From Sclerurus mexicanus (lineage: Eukaryota > Chordata > Aves > Passeriformes > Furnariidae), in NCBI GenBank assembly GCA_013396755.1, contig VWZF01000449.1, positions 592,070 through 656,069 on the forward strand: a DNA stretch of 64,000 nucleotides, in the 5' to 3' direction. The position numbers and the translations under genes are program-made. Shown here one piece after another: positions 13,171 through 25,337 of this stretch. The notes beneath the pieces were generated by a model. The model made no database searches. It was not told where the DNA came from and saw nothing but the letters and a program-made list of their open reading frames with translations. Within the stretch, counting starts at the first letter, position 1; each line of letters opens with the position of its first letter.

Positions 13171-13867
13171 TGGTACACATCCCATTCTTAACCAGCAAAT
13201 TCAACATGAAAGAACTACATTAAAACTAAATCAGTTACTCCAGCCCAAGAGTCTTGATCCTTTAACCGTGCTGCCTACTTAAAAGACAAATTTATCCTTA
13301 ACTGTTTTTAACTGTTGTTCCCAAAAAACCTGATAATCCATTGAGTTTTCACAGTCAGTACCATTTCAAAAACAAAACCAAGGCAAGCTAATAACAAAAT
13401 AAAAGAATCATTTTAGCAGTTGATGTCTCAAATTCACTTGTAAAAAACCTGTTCAACTCTTGCTCAGGCATTTTATCCATCAGTCTATTCTTGCATGTGT
13501 TGTTCATTTAGAAAACAGCTCCATAATGATACAACAAACTCGAGTTTTATGCAATACTACAGGATTCATTCATTTCTACATGTTACCATAGATTAAAACA
13601 TCCAGATACATTCAGCTTTTCAACAAAGACCACAAATACAACTCTTCTCTTCCAGTTGTACTAGAGTATTTTAAGACCAGCCTAAACAACAAGGTAACAG
13701 TCTGGACAGTAGTCAAAGTCACTAGTCTGCCAGGTAACTATCTTCTACTGTCATTTCTCCATATTAAAAAAACAAGAAAAACTATTAACATTTCACCTCT
13801 TCAAAGTGGGAAATCACCAAAATATGGAAAATTCTTATTTCTTCTACTCCTTAGAACAATACTCAGT

Positions 13868-14018
13868 CACCGTGGATGGGACCTCAAGAGGACACCAAGT
13901 CCAGCCTCCTACAAGCAGGCTCAGCCATTAACTGCAAGCAGGGCACTTTGTTTTGGCCAGTCAGGTCTTGAAAAACCTCCACAGAGGTTTGACAGCCTCT
14001 CTGGCAACCTCTCCCAGT
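13868..14018 (-). mobile_element. Decayed CR1-like fragment
   Basis: Weak but ordered matches to reverse CR1 remain: GGACCTCAAGAGGACACCAA, TCCAGCCTCC and CTCTCTGGCAACCTCTCCCA. It is more degraded than the other copies, suggesting an old insertion. Confidence 0.55.
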
Positions 14019-17000
14019 GAGAGACTGTGCTCACAGTGAGAGCTTTTTTATTTACATCAAATCAGCACCACATTAGTTTGTGTTCCTACAGAAAGGAGGC
14101 ATTTGCAAGCAAATTCAGTGCGGAGTTGGTATGGAGCTGGAATAAGGAAGATGTACAAATGTCCTTTCAATGTGCAGCCAAATACTTCCAGCGAAATCTA
14201 GGCAACTATATAACCAGGCATTTCTAGAGTTTTCAGGAAAAGAGGCAGCTACAAAGAAACTGTTAGAAGATACATAAGAAAGTGGCTGCAATGGAACCTT
14301 TCTTAGACACCAGATAATCCATAGAGAAGCCAGATCTCCAGACGTGTTCTAGGGAGCTGGCCTTCACCAGTCCATTGCTCACAGAGCTGCTTATAGGAGG
14401 AAAACTATAAAAGGCTTATAGAATTTTGTCCTTTCATATTTTCTACCTTGGACATTGTATTATTCTTAGTTTTTATAAGTTTTATCTAGTAACTGCCATT
14501 AGTAACTGAGACGGAGGTTTTTATAAAGACTTTAGTCTTCATAAAGGTTTATAGGTTTGGGGACTTTGGGTGGAAATATTTTTAAAAATATTTTTTATTT
14601 TTGTGGGTTTTTTAAAGGTTTGTTTACCGGCTTTATTTCAGCAGTTATCAGAATTGAGAAGTACCAATAAAGAATTATTTTCATTTCAGTAAACTCATTA
14701 GTAGTTGGTAATATCAGTTGAGAAAACAATAAAAACTGCTTTACTCCTGAAAATAAATGAGAGCATGTAATCTATTTCTAAGAATCTAAAGCACAAGCAC
14801 ACTGGATGGCAAAGAGAGCAGCAAGGACAGGCACACTGAGAAACTGCCTAGAAAAACATGAGTTCAGCTTGGCCATGTGGAGTTTTACTCTTCTCAATTT
14901 TTGTTTTGTTTCTCATAAGCTTAAAAGTCCCACAAGAAGCCACACCTGGATATCTGCTCAACCACATTATTACATGGTTGGTTCCACTTCCTGGACTCTT
15001 ATCTGTACCCTCTAAGAGAGACCTAAGCAGATCTATGAATATGTCGGCACCATCAAAGCTTATCCAGCCTATAGAGGGAGAGGGAAGAAAAGCTTATAGC
15101 TTCCTATCACCTTCTCCAGGTGTTTTAACAGCTTTGGAAGATTTGATGCCTGGAAAGCAAAATAGTCAATTGATTAGAACAGAAACTATCCTTGTTTATT
15201 ACTGAATTTGTTGTAAATTAAAATATATTTTAATAAAACTTATTATGAGCAGTTCTGGTCAACAAAATAGTTACTCTTTATCATCTTAAACTCTGCTTTC
15301 TATCCAAGCGCAACATGATAGAACTCTCAGGCTAAAAAAATATTAAACTTTTCTTCGTGCAACTAAATCAGAAACCTTTGGGGGTCTGAAATCATAAAAC
15401 GTTTTTAAAATCACTATAATTTTGCTGTTTTCATGGCTATAAATCACACATGTTACAAAGGTCACCTAGCACAACACAAAGACAGCCATCATTCAACAGT
15501 TGCTAACACAGGGAAGAGCACTAAGGGATGTGATTACACAGGTAAAGATACAGTACATCGACATGCATCTTATCTAACAAGTCAAATCAAAACAAATTTA
15601 GATCACTAACTTTAGCTGCTGCAGTTTAAGTAACTATCTGTGATGGCTCATTAACACACAGTAAAGTCACAGTTATCCAAGACTAGTCAGAAGCGAAAAT
15701 GGGACAAAACCATTCAAACTCATGGAGTCTTCCTAGAGCACCAACTCACACAATGCCTCGACTCCCTTGGGAGTTCCTTCTGGACATTAGACAGAACTTC
15801 AACTCAGCAGGATCCAAGTTCATCCTAGGTGACCTGAGCACGTGCATGGAGCCTGCTCAAATCCTGCAGGACTCATCAGCCCCATGTGTATGTGAGCAGA
15901 AGAGTTACACACCAAGCCCATCTATTCTAGGAAGAGGTACAACTGCATTTGTACAGCACTAGTCAGCTTGGTATGACCCAAAGACTTCACAAATGCACCA
16001 AATGGTCCACAGCCCAGACAGTACAAAACCTTAATAATTCGGCAAGGGGACAGAACTGAAAAAAAGACCACAACTGTGCAACAGGTTTCAGTGGAAGGAC
16101 TAAAGTGTTCAAACACAAGTGAGCTCTACCAGTGTTCAATAAGATTTAACACAAAACAAGGAGCTCTCAATGGAAAAACATAAGGCATCACAAAACTGTG
16201 TGCTCTTCCTTGTTTCTGTAGATCTGCTGTAATTTGGGAAGGTTGTTGTTTTTTCACAAAGCTTTCATTAAATGAACCATAGGAATTACAGGTCTTACAG
16301 CTCATAATATACCTTATTTCTTACCCAGTTTCTCTAAATATTGCACTAAAGAAATCCCCTCTTCTTGATCAAAATGTCATGGAGAGTTTTTAAAAGCAGC
16401 ACTAGGATTTCTAGAATATAGATTAGATACCCCAAGAGTGAGTCCTCACTAGTATTTCAAGTCTTGACACCTTTTAGGGGATCAAGCACTAGTTTTTGGT
16501 GATAGAAAACTGTTAAGGGCAACAACCAACTCCTCCCCAATAATCTACACATCAGAACTTTACCAGTTTTGAGTTGTTCACAATTTTGACACTGCACAAT
16601 TTATGAACCACTGCAGCAGGAGTCAAACACACGCCTTTTATTCCGATTACAAACCAGGACAACTGGAACTCCCCCTTAGCTGCTCTCAAGCACAATACAA
16701 GTGCATTCAGATGACTTTTGTAGTTTGCATCGTGCGAGCTATGTTTGTTTACATTATTCATAAACTTTTTTGTTTAATGCATGCATTGCTGAGGTACCAC
16801 AAGGTGATTATGCATCCCTTTAAATGATGCCATTAACTGATAGTGAAGCGCTGATTCCGCATGCATGCCATTCCCATCCACGCTACACTTCGCCAAAAAC
16901 TCCTTCAAATTAGAACAATCCATTAAATGTAATTAAAATTACTGGTCCACAGCCGTCGATACAACCTATTCAGCGGGTCCCTGGGACACTCCACCGCTGA

Positions 17001-17138
17001 AGTGCGGGCTGGAATAAGGTAACAGACCAGAAGCGCGGTGCCAACCAGCTGCTCACATCGGGCTCTGCCGACGTGACCTCGCTTTGGCCGATGGGGCCAC
17101 TCCGGACCCCGGCAGGCGCTGCGGGCAGGGGAAGGGAC

Positions 17139-17205
17139 CCATCCCATCCCATCCCATCGCATCGCATCGCATCGCATTGCATCGCATCCCGTCCCGTCCG
17201 GTCCC
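17139..17205. repeat. Pentanucleotide repeat (CATCC/CATCG) beside the ADNP2 promoter gap
   Basis: About a dozen tandem 5-bp units shift from CATCC to CATCG to CATCC/CGTCC. They end 17 bases before the N run, so the gap may be partly caused by an unresolved longer array. Confidence 0.85.
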
Positions 17206-17221
17206 GCCGCTCCCGGTGAAG

Positions 17222-17463
17222 NNNNNNNNNNNNNNNNNNNNNNNNNNNNNNNNNNNNNNNNNNNNNNNNNNNNNNNNNNNNNNNNNNNNNNNNNNNNNNN
17301 NNNNNNNNNNNNNNNNNNNNNNNNNNNNNNNNNNNNNNNNNNNNNNNNNNNNNNNNNNNNNNNNNNNNNNNNNNNNNNNNNNNNNNNNNNNNNNNNNNNN
17401 NNNNNNNNNNNNNNNNNNNNNNNNNNNNNNNNNNNNNNNNNNNNNNNNNNNNNNNNNNNNNNN
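17222..17463. other. Assembly gap (242 N) inside the ADNP2 CpG island
   Basis: A run of N interrupts the GC-rich island immediately downstream of the presumed ADNP2 first exon. A frame that appears open across it is meaningless. Confidence 0.99.
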
Positions 17464-17508
17464 CGGGGGCGGGGCCTCTGGAGGGGCGGGGCCGAGCGCG
17501 GGGCTCAC

Positions 17509-17600
17509 CTGCGCCCGCCGAGGGGCAGCACTGAGCGCTCTCGCGAGAGCTGTGACGTCACCGCACAGTGGGCGGAGCCCGAAGACACCGTGCCGGTGGC
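17509..17600 (-). other. ADNP2: Probable non-coding first exon of ADNP2 (right end approximate)
   Basis: A strong donor on the minus strand (GCAG|GTGAGC, GT at 17507-17508) lies inside the GC-rich island upstream of the first coding exon, which begins with an acceptor. A 5'UTR exon ending at 17509 fits a promoter here. The transcription start, and so the right boundary, is a guess from the position of the promoter motifs. Confidence 0.5.
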
Positions 17601-17954
17601 GCGAGGTTGCCACGTGACCGCCCAGCCCCGCCCGGGGCGAGGGGTGTGGCCTCATTTGCATACACCTATACCATGGGCCAATGGGGCGAGGCAAGGTCTG
17701 GCTGTCAGGCTCCCCATTGGCGGAGGATTCTGGGGGGCGGGGCTCACACCTCCCCGCGTGTCTCCCATTGGCTGCCGAGGCGCTGAGGCGGGGCTGGGGC
17801 GCGTGTGGGGCCTGGGCAGGGCGGCCCTGACCAGGATCATGGCACTGAAAGGCGCCAAGGCCGCTGGAAGACACATCTCTGCAAGTCTGTCCCTTTAGCT
17901 GCGTCTACCAGACATCTCCATGTGGATCAGCTAACGCATTTCTTACTCATTCCA

Positions 17955-18077
17955 TGATGGCAGATGGGTTTGGCACTTAGCGCCATGGTCTAGTAATCAC
18001 AGAGGTGTTGGGTCAAGGGTTGGACTTGATGATCTTGGAGGTCTCTTCCAACCCAGCTCATTCTGTGGTTCTATGAA
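17955..18077 (+). mobile_element. CR1 3' end just upstream of the ADNP2 promoter
   Basis: The sense-orientation CR1 terminus reads GGTTGGACTTGATGATCTTG, then GAGGTCTCTTCCAACCCAGC, then GTGGTTCTATGAA. It lies within 100 bp of the CpG island. Confidence 0.85.
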
Positions 18078-18523
18078 ATGGAAGCAGAACTACCCCCTGC
18101 TGGTGGGTAGCAGCCATACCACAAGGGCCAGGACAACAAGGCACATCAGCAGCGTGGGTCGCTCTCCATCACTGAGGCGCCTGGTGTGTCTTTGTGGTCA
18201 GAGCAGGCAGGTCATGGCAGGAGGGGCACTGAGCCATGCTGGGTCCCACGCTTGGCACACTGGCACCTGCTCCCTGCCTCCCTGCCGTCTTCCTGGGACA
18301 GCGCTCAGTCTTCCCCACAAGGTTGTCCTGGCTTTGCTCAGGCCACTTCCAAAGGTTCACAAGCTAATTACTTACACTAGGGTCTCCCCAGGCGTCCACC
18401 ACGTCAATGAAGCGCTTATCCATGGAAGCCAAGGGGAATTTTGCCATGTGCCTTGGCAGCCATACTGTTTCACTGTTTGTCTACACACAGCTCATGGCTA
18501 GGCTTTGTGAAGATTTGGGAAGG
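18078..18523. other. Unassigned sequence next to the RTE remnant
   Basis: This lies at the 3' side of the minus-strand RTE remnant and could be its 3' untranslated region. I see no second copy in the window and no coding signal I trust. Confidence 0.35.
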
Positions 18524-19045
18524 GCTCTACCCACACTTGCTACCAGCTCGCTGATGGCTAAAAAGGCCAATGTGAGATAGGCAAGTCTGGTTGCAAAAGG
18601 CACAGCAGAAAGTCTCCACGGGCGGTATTGATGAGGCACAGTTCTTCCTGCATTGTCTTTCTTCCTCAAGACTGATTCTGCGTGTGTTCTAAAAAGGAAG
18701 CAGCAGCGTTATGGATGGTGTGCCTCCACTTCTCCCAATCGGAGGCCAGAGTGGACCATTGATGGTGGTCAATATGGCCAAGGCTGAGGTGTTGTTTCAG
18801 GGAGTCCTTGTATCTCCTCTTCGGGGCTCCTCTCTTGTGGCAGCCGGTGGCGAGTTCACCACACAGCACAGTCTTAGGGAGGCGGTGATCCTTCATCCTG
18901 GAGACGTGCCCTACCCAGCTCAACTGCGTTTTCAGCAACATGGCCTCAATACTGGTGATCTCTGCCTGTTCAAGGACACACACAGTTCACATGCAGATCA
19001 ATGTGTTGGCCAGCTCATGTCAAAGCCTACGAAGGCTATAGCAAC
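18524..19045 (-). mobile_element. RTE-type non-LTR retrotransposon remnant (C-terminal reverse transcriptase region)
   Basis: The minus strand encodes a decayed C-terminus of a non-LTR reverse transcriptase. A frame at 18666-18983 contains LEQAEITSIEAMLLKTQLSW, GHVSRM and HRLPKTVLCGEL, the arrangement seen in RTE-type elements. After a one-base frameshift near 18666 it continues into a C2H2-like ending (CCAFC, then SHIGLFSHQR) closed by a stop near 18524. Upstream, across another frameshift and a stop, a piece resembling the ISW motif carries it to about 19045. It is 5'-truncated and non-functional. Bird genomes mostly carry CR1; AviRTE is known from a few bird lineages, so this may be AviRTE, but the subfamily is inference. 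Confidence 0.72.
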
Positions 19046-22000
19046 AGACTGATTGGTACCTCCTCAAAAACTAATACAAATAAAAGATTCACATGGGTAG
19101 CGAAGTACTCTGGTTTTTTTTACAGTAGTGGCCAAAATTTTGTTAACCTTTGTCATTGACAGGCCAGTAAGTATATTGAAACATAATTAATTCTAAGGTT
19201 TTATTCTGTTATTAAAAATTTATATTATATATATTCCTTAACCATGTACTTTCAGCACGAGTGTATACGCAGTAAGGTTGTAGGTAAACACATTTATGGA
19301 AAAAAAGGGGCAGCTTTATCTATGAAAGATAAATTATGACAGTAGATGTAGGACCACAGTATAAAAAGTTATTACGCAATGTGAGGAGGGATATATCCCA
19401 GTTAAAATGTAGCATTTAAGATAAAGGTATTAGCTGTTGTCTAATAATTCATAAAGTAAAATAAATAATTGAGTGTGGCTCTGCCAAAATGGAAATGTCC
19501 AATGCTTCCCACAGAATCAACAGTGTTAGACTTCCGTTGCAAGAATCCCAATTAATGGTAGAGTGTTTCAAATAATGGATAAATAAAGAGCTTAAGTGAA
19601 AACTTAAGGGAAAACATTTGTGAAAAGGTCTTTCATGGTTCAACATTCCAGCAAAACCGTGGAGTATGTCCTCATTTTCACAGAACCCCTGAGTGGTTGA
19701 GGTGGGAAGAGACCTCAAAGGCCATCTGGTCCAACCCCACATTCTCAAGCAGGGCCACCTAGAGCCAGCTGACAAGGGTCATGTCCAGATGGTTTCTTTG
19801 AAGTAGTGAGAGCTATCTTATAAAGGGGGTAAATAAATGTACCCACATAATAACATTAGTTGTAAATCTGTTACCTGTTTATCACCAAATCCTGCAGTGT
19901 ACTCAGCAAACTTGGGTCCTATTTAAATGAGGTGGAGTTGGTGCTCATTCTCTTGGGAAAGGAGGTTACATTTTCACTGTGCAGGACTGGTATCAAACTG
20001 AACACACTGGAAGCAGGTCAGTTAGCCTTCAAAGCCTAAGTCTTTCCAAAGTCAAACCTTTGACTAGACTTCAAATTCCTTCCTTTGTAAAAAAGTAAAC
20101 AGGATAACAACTTGGAAGAAATAATTTAAGAGGAGGATTTGGGAGAATAAAATAGATGAGGTTAAGAGGGAGGAGCAATGAATGTATTCCTTTTTCCCAT
20201 GAGTCAACAACAATTTCACAATAAAAAAATAAGTGGGCTTGAGGACAACAGAGTGAGGATAAGAAAAGTCAGATTACACAAGATGTGAAGAAAGGCAAAA
20301 AAATAAAAAAAAAATCTAAGTTTTTCTTAGATAAAAGTAATAGCTTTCATCAACCAAATCCAATGAGATGAGTCATTTGCTTTGGAAATGTATTTGAAGA
20401 TGAGTATTTCTCCAGCTAGGAGACATCAAGAAATTTGGTGATTATGTTTCAATTACATGTAGCTTTGCTGTCATAGGGGAGTTAAATATTTGTTTAGATA
20501 ATTAGGTAAGTAACATTTAACAGAAACATATTGAGTAATATTTTTGCTTATACTGTTGGGCAGTTCAGGTCTGGAGGAAGTGACAACAAGGGAGTGCTTT
20601 GGCAGCTCACAGTGACTTGTGAGCACCTTAGCGCTCTCTTCTCCTTCCTGTGGGCAAAATTCACACCTTCAGGTCCTTCCATGAGCTCTTTCCAAGCAGA
20701 ACAGCAGGAGCAAAGAGCACCTGCCTGCAGGTGTACAGCCAACAGCTAGGTTGGCAAAAGGGACTCCTCAGAGCCTATAGAAGAGTCAGGATAATTAGCT
20801 TCTATAGCTGCCTTCCTGGTCCTGGAGTAAGATCCCAAACCAGTACTGACCTAGATGACTCTGCTGAGAAAGTGCAAGAGGATGGAGGGGAACTCTGTCT
20901 TCTTAAAGGGATTTGCTGCCAATGTGTTTCTCTTCAATTCTTCAGTACATTTTTTACATCAACTTCTATTAGTGTAATGTCAGCAAGATTCCCCGTGCTT
21001 TTGAAGATTCTGCAGCACGTTCCAGCCTCAGTGATCGTCTGTAAAACTACCTGATGAATATGTTCACTGGCCTGTACTAGATGTTTAAAGATTACAAGGT
21101 CTCCCTTTGTGTAGTCCATATGCTTAATTTGTCAGGAAAAGGTGTTTCATTGCTTATTGTTGTTGTTGCCATGATTCTGGAGAAGCAGAAGACCTCGGAA
21201 GAGTTTCCAAAGAAACCATGTGCCGGGCCTCCCATTGCAATCCCACTCTTTTGCTCCCCGCAGGAGACCTTCTCTAATTCCACTGAAGTCTAGAAAACCT
21301 CTTACTGAATGTGATAGCTATTCAAGCAAGTTTTTATCATTAAAGGATGAGCTTCTCTTCTAGAAGAAGAAAAGGAAGCCAAGAAACAAAGCACAAAGAA
21401 AAGGGAAAGCACAATGCCAGGCAAGCAGAAGTAATGCAAAAAAGTACCCATATTCATTCAGAAAGCCTGGTTGTTTCTACAGCTTAAAGCACATTGCCAA
21501 TCAGTGCTGGAGAAATTAGAAGGATGACTGAGTTCAAAAACGGTGTGCCATTGTACAAATAAAAATAGATAGAGAAGATCATTCCAGGGAGCCTATTCGC
21601 TTCTGTAGTAATAAAACTTCTAATCACAGCTTGCTGATTTCACTTTCTGCTGTGACACATCGTCACTGATAGATGGCACAAGACTTTCTTTTGAGAACTC
21701 CTGAAAATCTGAACTCTCATTTGGAAAGTGCACACTGGTTGCTCATTTCTTTGCTGAAATTAGACACATTAGTAACGGTAATTTAAATTTGTGTCGATTT
21801 CTAGCCTCAGTATTCATTAGGTAATATTAACAGAACCAATAGATCATGTCATATGCCAGAATGAAATATCTAGGCCAAACTAACTTGTGGTTTCTATTTT
21901 TTCCCTAAATCATTTGCATTAGTTCAATATGAATATTTTTATATGAGCAAAATTTAAAGATTTCCAGAGGAAAAGTTTATCACAAATATTTGTGATTCTG

Positions 22001-25000
22001 GCTGAAGCAAGATCATTTTCTTTACCAAAAAAAAAAGGTGTTTATCAAGTTTTTTTTCCTTACAAAAAAAATGGATTTAAAATTACTATTAAACTATGTG
22101 ATTATTCAGCTGTAAGAAAGATGGCTTTTAAAAATCCAGATTATGTTGTAGAAAGGAATTAATAATTCAGACAAGCTAAGAAGTAAAAGCAACCAGAAAA
22201 GAATGAGGAATCTTTCCAAGTCCATCCACTGATTAGGATCTCTGAACCTAATTCACACTCAAAATTATTCAAATCAATTTCAGGTATTTCTAGATTTCAA
22301 ATATCATTGGCAAATTTTCAGTTTCATTAAAAGCACTTTAGCCAGATTTGAAAAGAGTATGTCCAGAAAGATTAAATATCTCTGGTAAAAAAAAAAATCA
22401 AAAAATTTATACAGTAGTGCAGAAAATCAGTTCCTCAGTAAGTGCAAATATTCTACTTTAAGAATTCCATTGGGAAACACAGTTCAGACTACTTTTCATA
22501 ATTTCTGCAAACTGGAAATGCAAACAAGAAAAGGTAAGAAAAAACCAATCACCACTGCTTTTTCCAGCAATTAGCACATACAATTCTGATATTTTCTTTT
22601 TCAGATGTTTCCCAGTCTTAGAAGAGGAATTAAAAACCAGTTATCATATTAGGTGTTGTCAGTCATTGCTTTTTTAATGTCAAACGTCCCTTCAAATTTG
22701 CCCTAGGTTTTTCTGGAAGTGCAGGGCTGTATGTCTACCAACACCAAAGGCAGATAACTGGAGTTAGGAGTACACATTTGGTTCACACCAATGGGCTAAA
22801 AAGGCTAATTAAATCCACTAGAACATCAGCATTTCTACATTATTTTGAACTTTATTAAACTGGAGAAAATAGTAAAAGAATAAGCTACTTTTTTTTCTTA
22901 CTTCTATTTTCTCTTGATTTCATCAGCAAATAACTTTCCTTTAGTTCTTGATGTCACATACAATATATCTGATAAATAAGTATTTATACATGCAGATTTC
23001 ATTCAGTTACTCAGCCTTTCTCCTGTGTTCCCCTAAAGACAGTGTTTCCATCAAGCAGATATTCTGAGAGAGCTATAAACCAGGATCACATAGCTTCATT
23101 CTGAATTATGTACATATTACATATCAAATATTTTTTTATTCAGAAATATTGCTTATCAGATTCTTCGAATAAACGGCATTTGTGTGTATATTTCTTCATA
23201 TAGCCATAGTACTTAAGGATGTAGTCTTTAAGGACAGACAACATTACAGGAGGGGTACCCAATATTGGCTCAGCTTCTTGTGCTGGTCATTTGATGGGAG
23301 ATAAGATAAAACACAAAATAATCGGCGTTTAACAGAGCTGCAGAGTAATCGTTAAGAGAATAATTAGCAGCTTGTTGTCACTAGATTTAACACTAAGTGG
23401 AGCTTTTTTTTTTTTTAAATTACCTAACCAAACAGATAATGTTGCATAGTCATTGGCCAGGTGTAAAATCAATATATTTAAGCTTATTTCAAGAAAGGCT
23501 GATCTTGGGCAGCTCCTCCCCAATGCTTGGGAGTTTTTTGAAATAGATTACAGCTTCATTTTTCCAGTTAGTATGCTGCACACATGCTTGAAATAATTAA
23601 GTAAATATTTAAATGTTTGATCTTGTGCTATCCACATATAAAGGAATTTTCCCATTGATTTGAGAAGTAATAGCTTTAAGTCCAAAATAATTAACAATTT
23701 CATTAAATATGGTATTCATGGTCATTCTCAAAAAGTTCTAAGTTCCTTTCTAAAAACATAATAATCCCATTTGAATATTTCTAGGGTTCAAAATCCTTTG
23801 CCCTCCGCATAAAAGAACAGACATTTAAATTTTAAATTAGAATGCTTTAGCTATGTAACACCCTGAACAATACCTTATCTTGTGTGAATTCAGAGGTTTA
23901 CTGAAGTATTGCTGGGGGGAAAAAAAAAACCACAAAAACAACTAAACTAAAACAAAAGCCCAGAAATAAAGGTCACTTACTGCAGAATCATTGCATTCTG
24001 TCTATGCATCTTAACCAGTGTCGGCCAGCGGACTTGCTCTTGGAAATTTGATGCTTCACCTGGGCAAGTGGATAAGTAGTTGTACTTCTTCCAAAGCTGA
24101 CATATAAATCCAAGTCACAAATCTAAAAAGTTTAAGAGATAATTCCATTATACAACCTTTCTGATGGCTTATCTTGATATATTCTTAAAGCAGACAGAAG
24201 CATTTACCTTATATTTTGTGAGAGATTAAGTTTACGTTGAGTGTGAGAAGTACATGTCAGCTGGTCATATAGCAAGGAGATAACTTTTTGATGTCTCGTC
24301 TTGGCTGAAAATATGTGCATTGGAAAAAGAATTGAGTGATTCTGTCAATGTATCAAAGCAAATTCTGAATTGTTTAGGTGCATACAATTTCTTTTCTTCA
24401 AATCCTAAATGTTGCTTGAAAAGAACATTGATGAAGAGGCTGATTAGATGATATTCTAAGACTGCCTTATCAAGATTAGGGTCTTAATGTTATCTTATCC
24501 TGATAGTTTGCCATATACTGTGGTTTGGCTAGAGTGATCCAGATGAAGACAGCTGGAATCTCAGGAAAATTGTAAACATTGCAGACAGTAGCAAATTCAC
24601 AGCCAATAAAAAACTGTTCAAGAAAAGTGGAAAAAAAATGAGATTGTTTTGAAATTTGGCTTAATACAACTGAACAGATTCAGTTCCACACAGGAGGAGC
24701 AGCATGGTGATGATGAGGAAGCCCCTGTTACTTCAAAGCACAGCACTTAGGGGTGATTGTCAGGAGCCTAGTTCTGACCCTGTTCTTAATACCAGGAATG
24801 TGTTTGAAGCTGCTAATATGAAAGCCCTCCAGACAGATCATTTGTTCAGCCTCCTCACAGTTCTCTGGAGTTCTCATCCTATCTGGCTGCCTGGGTGATT
24901 CTCCTTGAAGGAGCTATGTTTCACATCTAATTCAAAGACTATGGACCTTTTTCTAAGCTTAAGCCAACTATCAAAATCCTGTTTTGAAGCAGGCACTGAA

Positions 25001-25332
25001 ACTGGCAGTCCCAAAGTGTTTGGTACAGTTACTCAAACAACCATCACTGAGATAATTAGTGTTAGAGAAGATCATGTTGAGGATATCTGGGCTAAAGGAC
25101 TGCTCTCCCTGATTCAAAATTCAGAAAAAAGGGTACCAATATCCTAGATGAGAAAAATCCTAGACGAACATGAAACATATTTAAAACAGGAGGATTTACT
25201 TTTGAGAATAGGTGGACTAATGCGGTACAGCTTTCTTAGCGGCAGTATTTTGTCCTTGGGTTTCAGTGTCTTTCATAAGGTAAAAGCATCCCTCCTGGCT
25301 TTCTCCACATCTGAGGCTTGCAGAACACCTTG
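19046..25332. other. Intergenic AT-rich stretch
   Basis: Apart from one CR1 piece near 19.7 kb I recognise no gene or repeat. Short frames at 20531-21293 on both strands have a more even base composition than their surroundings, but I cannot match them to a protein. Confidence 0.6.
19678..19800 (-). mobile_element. CR1 3' fragment
   Basis: This is a reverse CR1 terminus: TCACAGAACCCCTGAGTGGT, GGGAAGAGACCTCAAAGGCC, GCAGGGCCACCTAGAGCC and ATGTCCAGATGG. The order and spacing fit a CR1 subfamily distinct from the CAGAATGGTTTGG type elsewhere in the window. Confidence 0.82.
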
Positions 25333-25337
25333 CTCTT

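Larger units (their letters stand above)
10264..17508 (-). other. ADNP2: ADNP2 first intron
   Basis: This long intron separates the presumed 5'UTR exon from the first coding exon. It contains CR1 at 10.37-10.95 kb, a composite repeat at 12.72-13.17 kb and a decayed CR1 piece near 13.9 kb. The rest (14.0-17.1 kb) is AT-rich and I recognise nothing in it. Confidence 0.7.
17083..17880 (-). promoter_or_regulatory. ADNP2: ADNP2 CpG-island promoter
   Basis: This is a CpG- and GC-rich block in an otherwise AT-rich region, at the 5' end of ADNP2. Visible elements are the palindrome TCTCGCGAGA (17539-17548), a full CRE TGACGTCA (17553-17560), an E-box CACGTG (17611-17616), an octamer ATTTGCAT (17654-17661), and three CCAAT boxes (17678-17682 forward; 17716-17720 and 17767-17771 reverse). 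The close spacing is typical of a TATA-less housekeeping promoter. The element names come from known motifs; binding is inferred. Confidence 0.75.

Noticed and set aside
17053..17874. 273-codon minus frame across the ADNP2 promoter
   Set aside because: It runs through 242 N and a pentanucleotide repeat and has no domain; GC-rich DNA has few stops.
20934..21119. 61-codon minus frame (contains KGDLVIFKHLVQASEHIHQV)
   Set aside because: It looks slightly protein-like, but I cannot match it to HSBP1L1, TXNL4A or any other expected neighbour, and no flanking exon was found.
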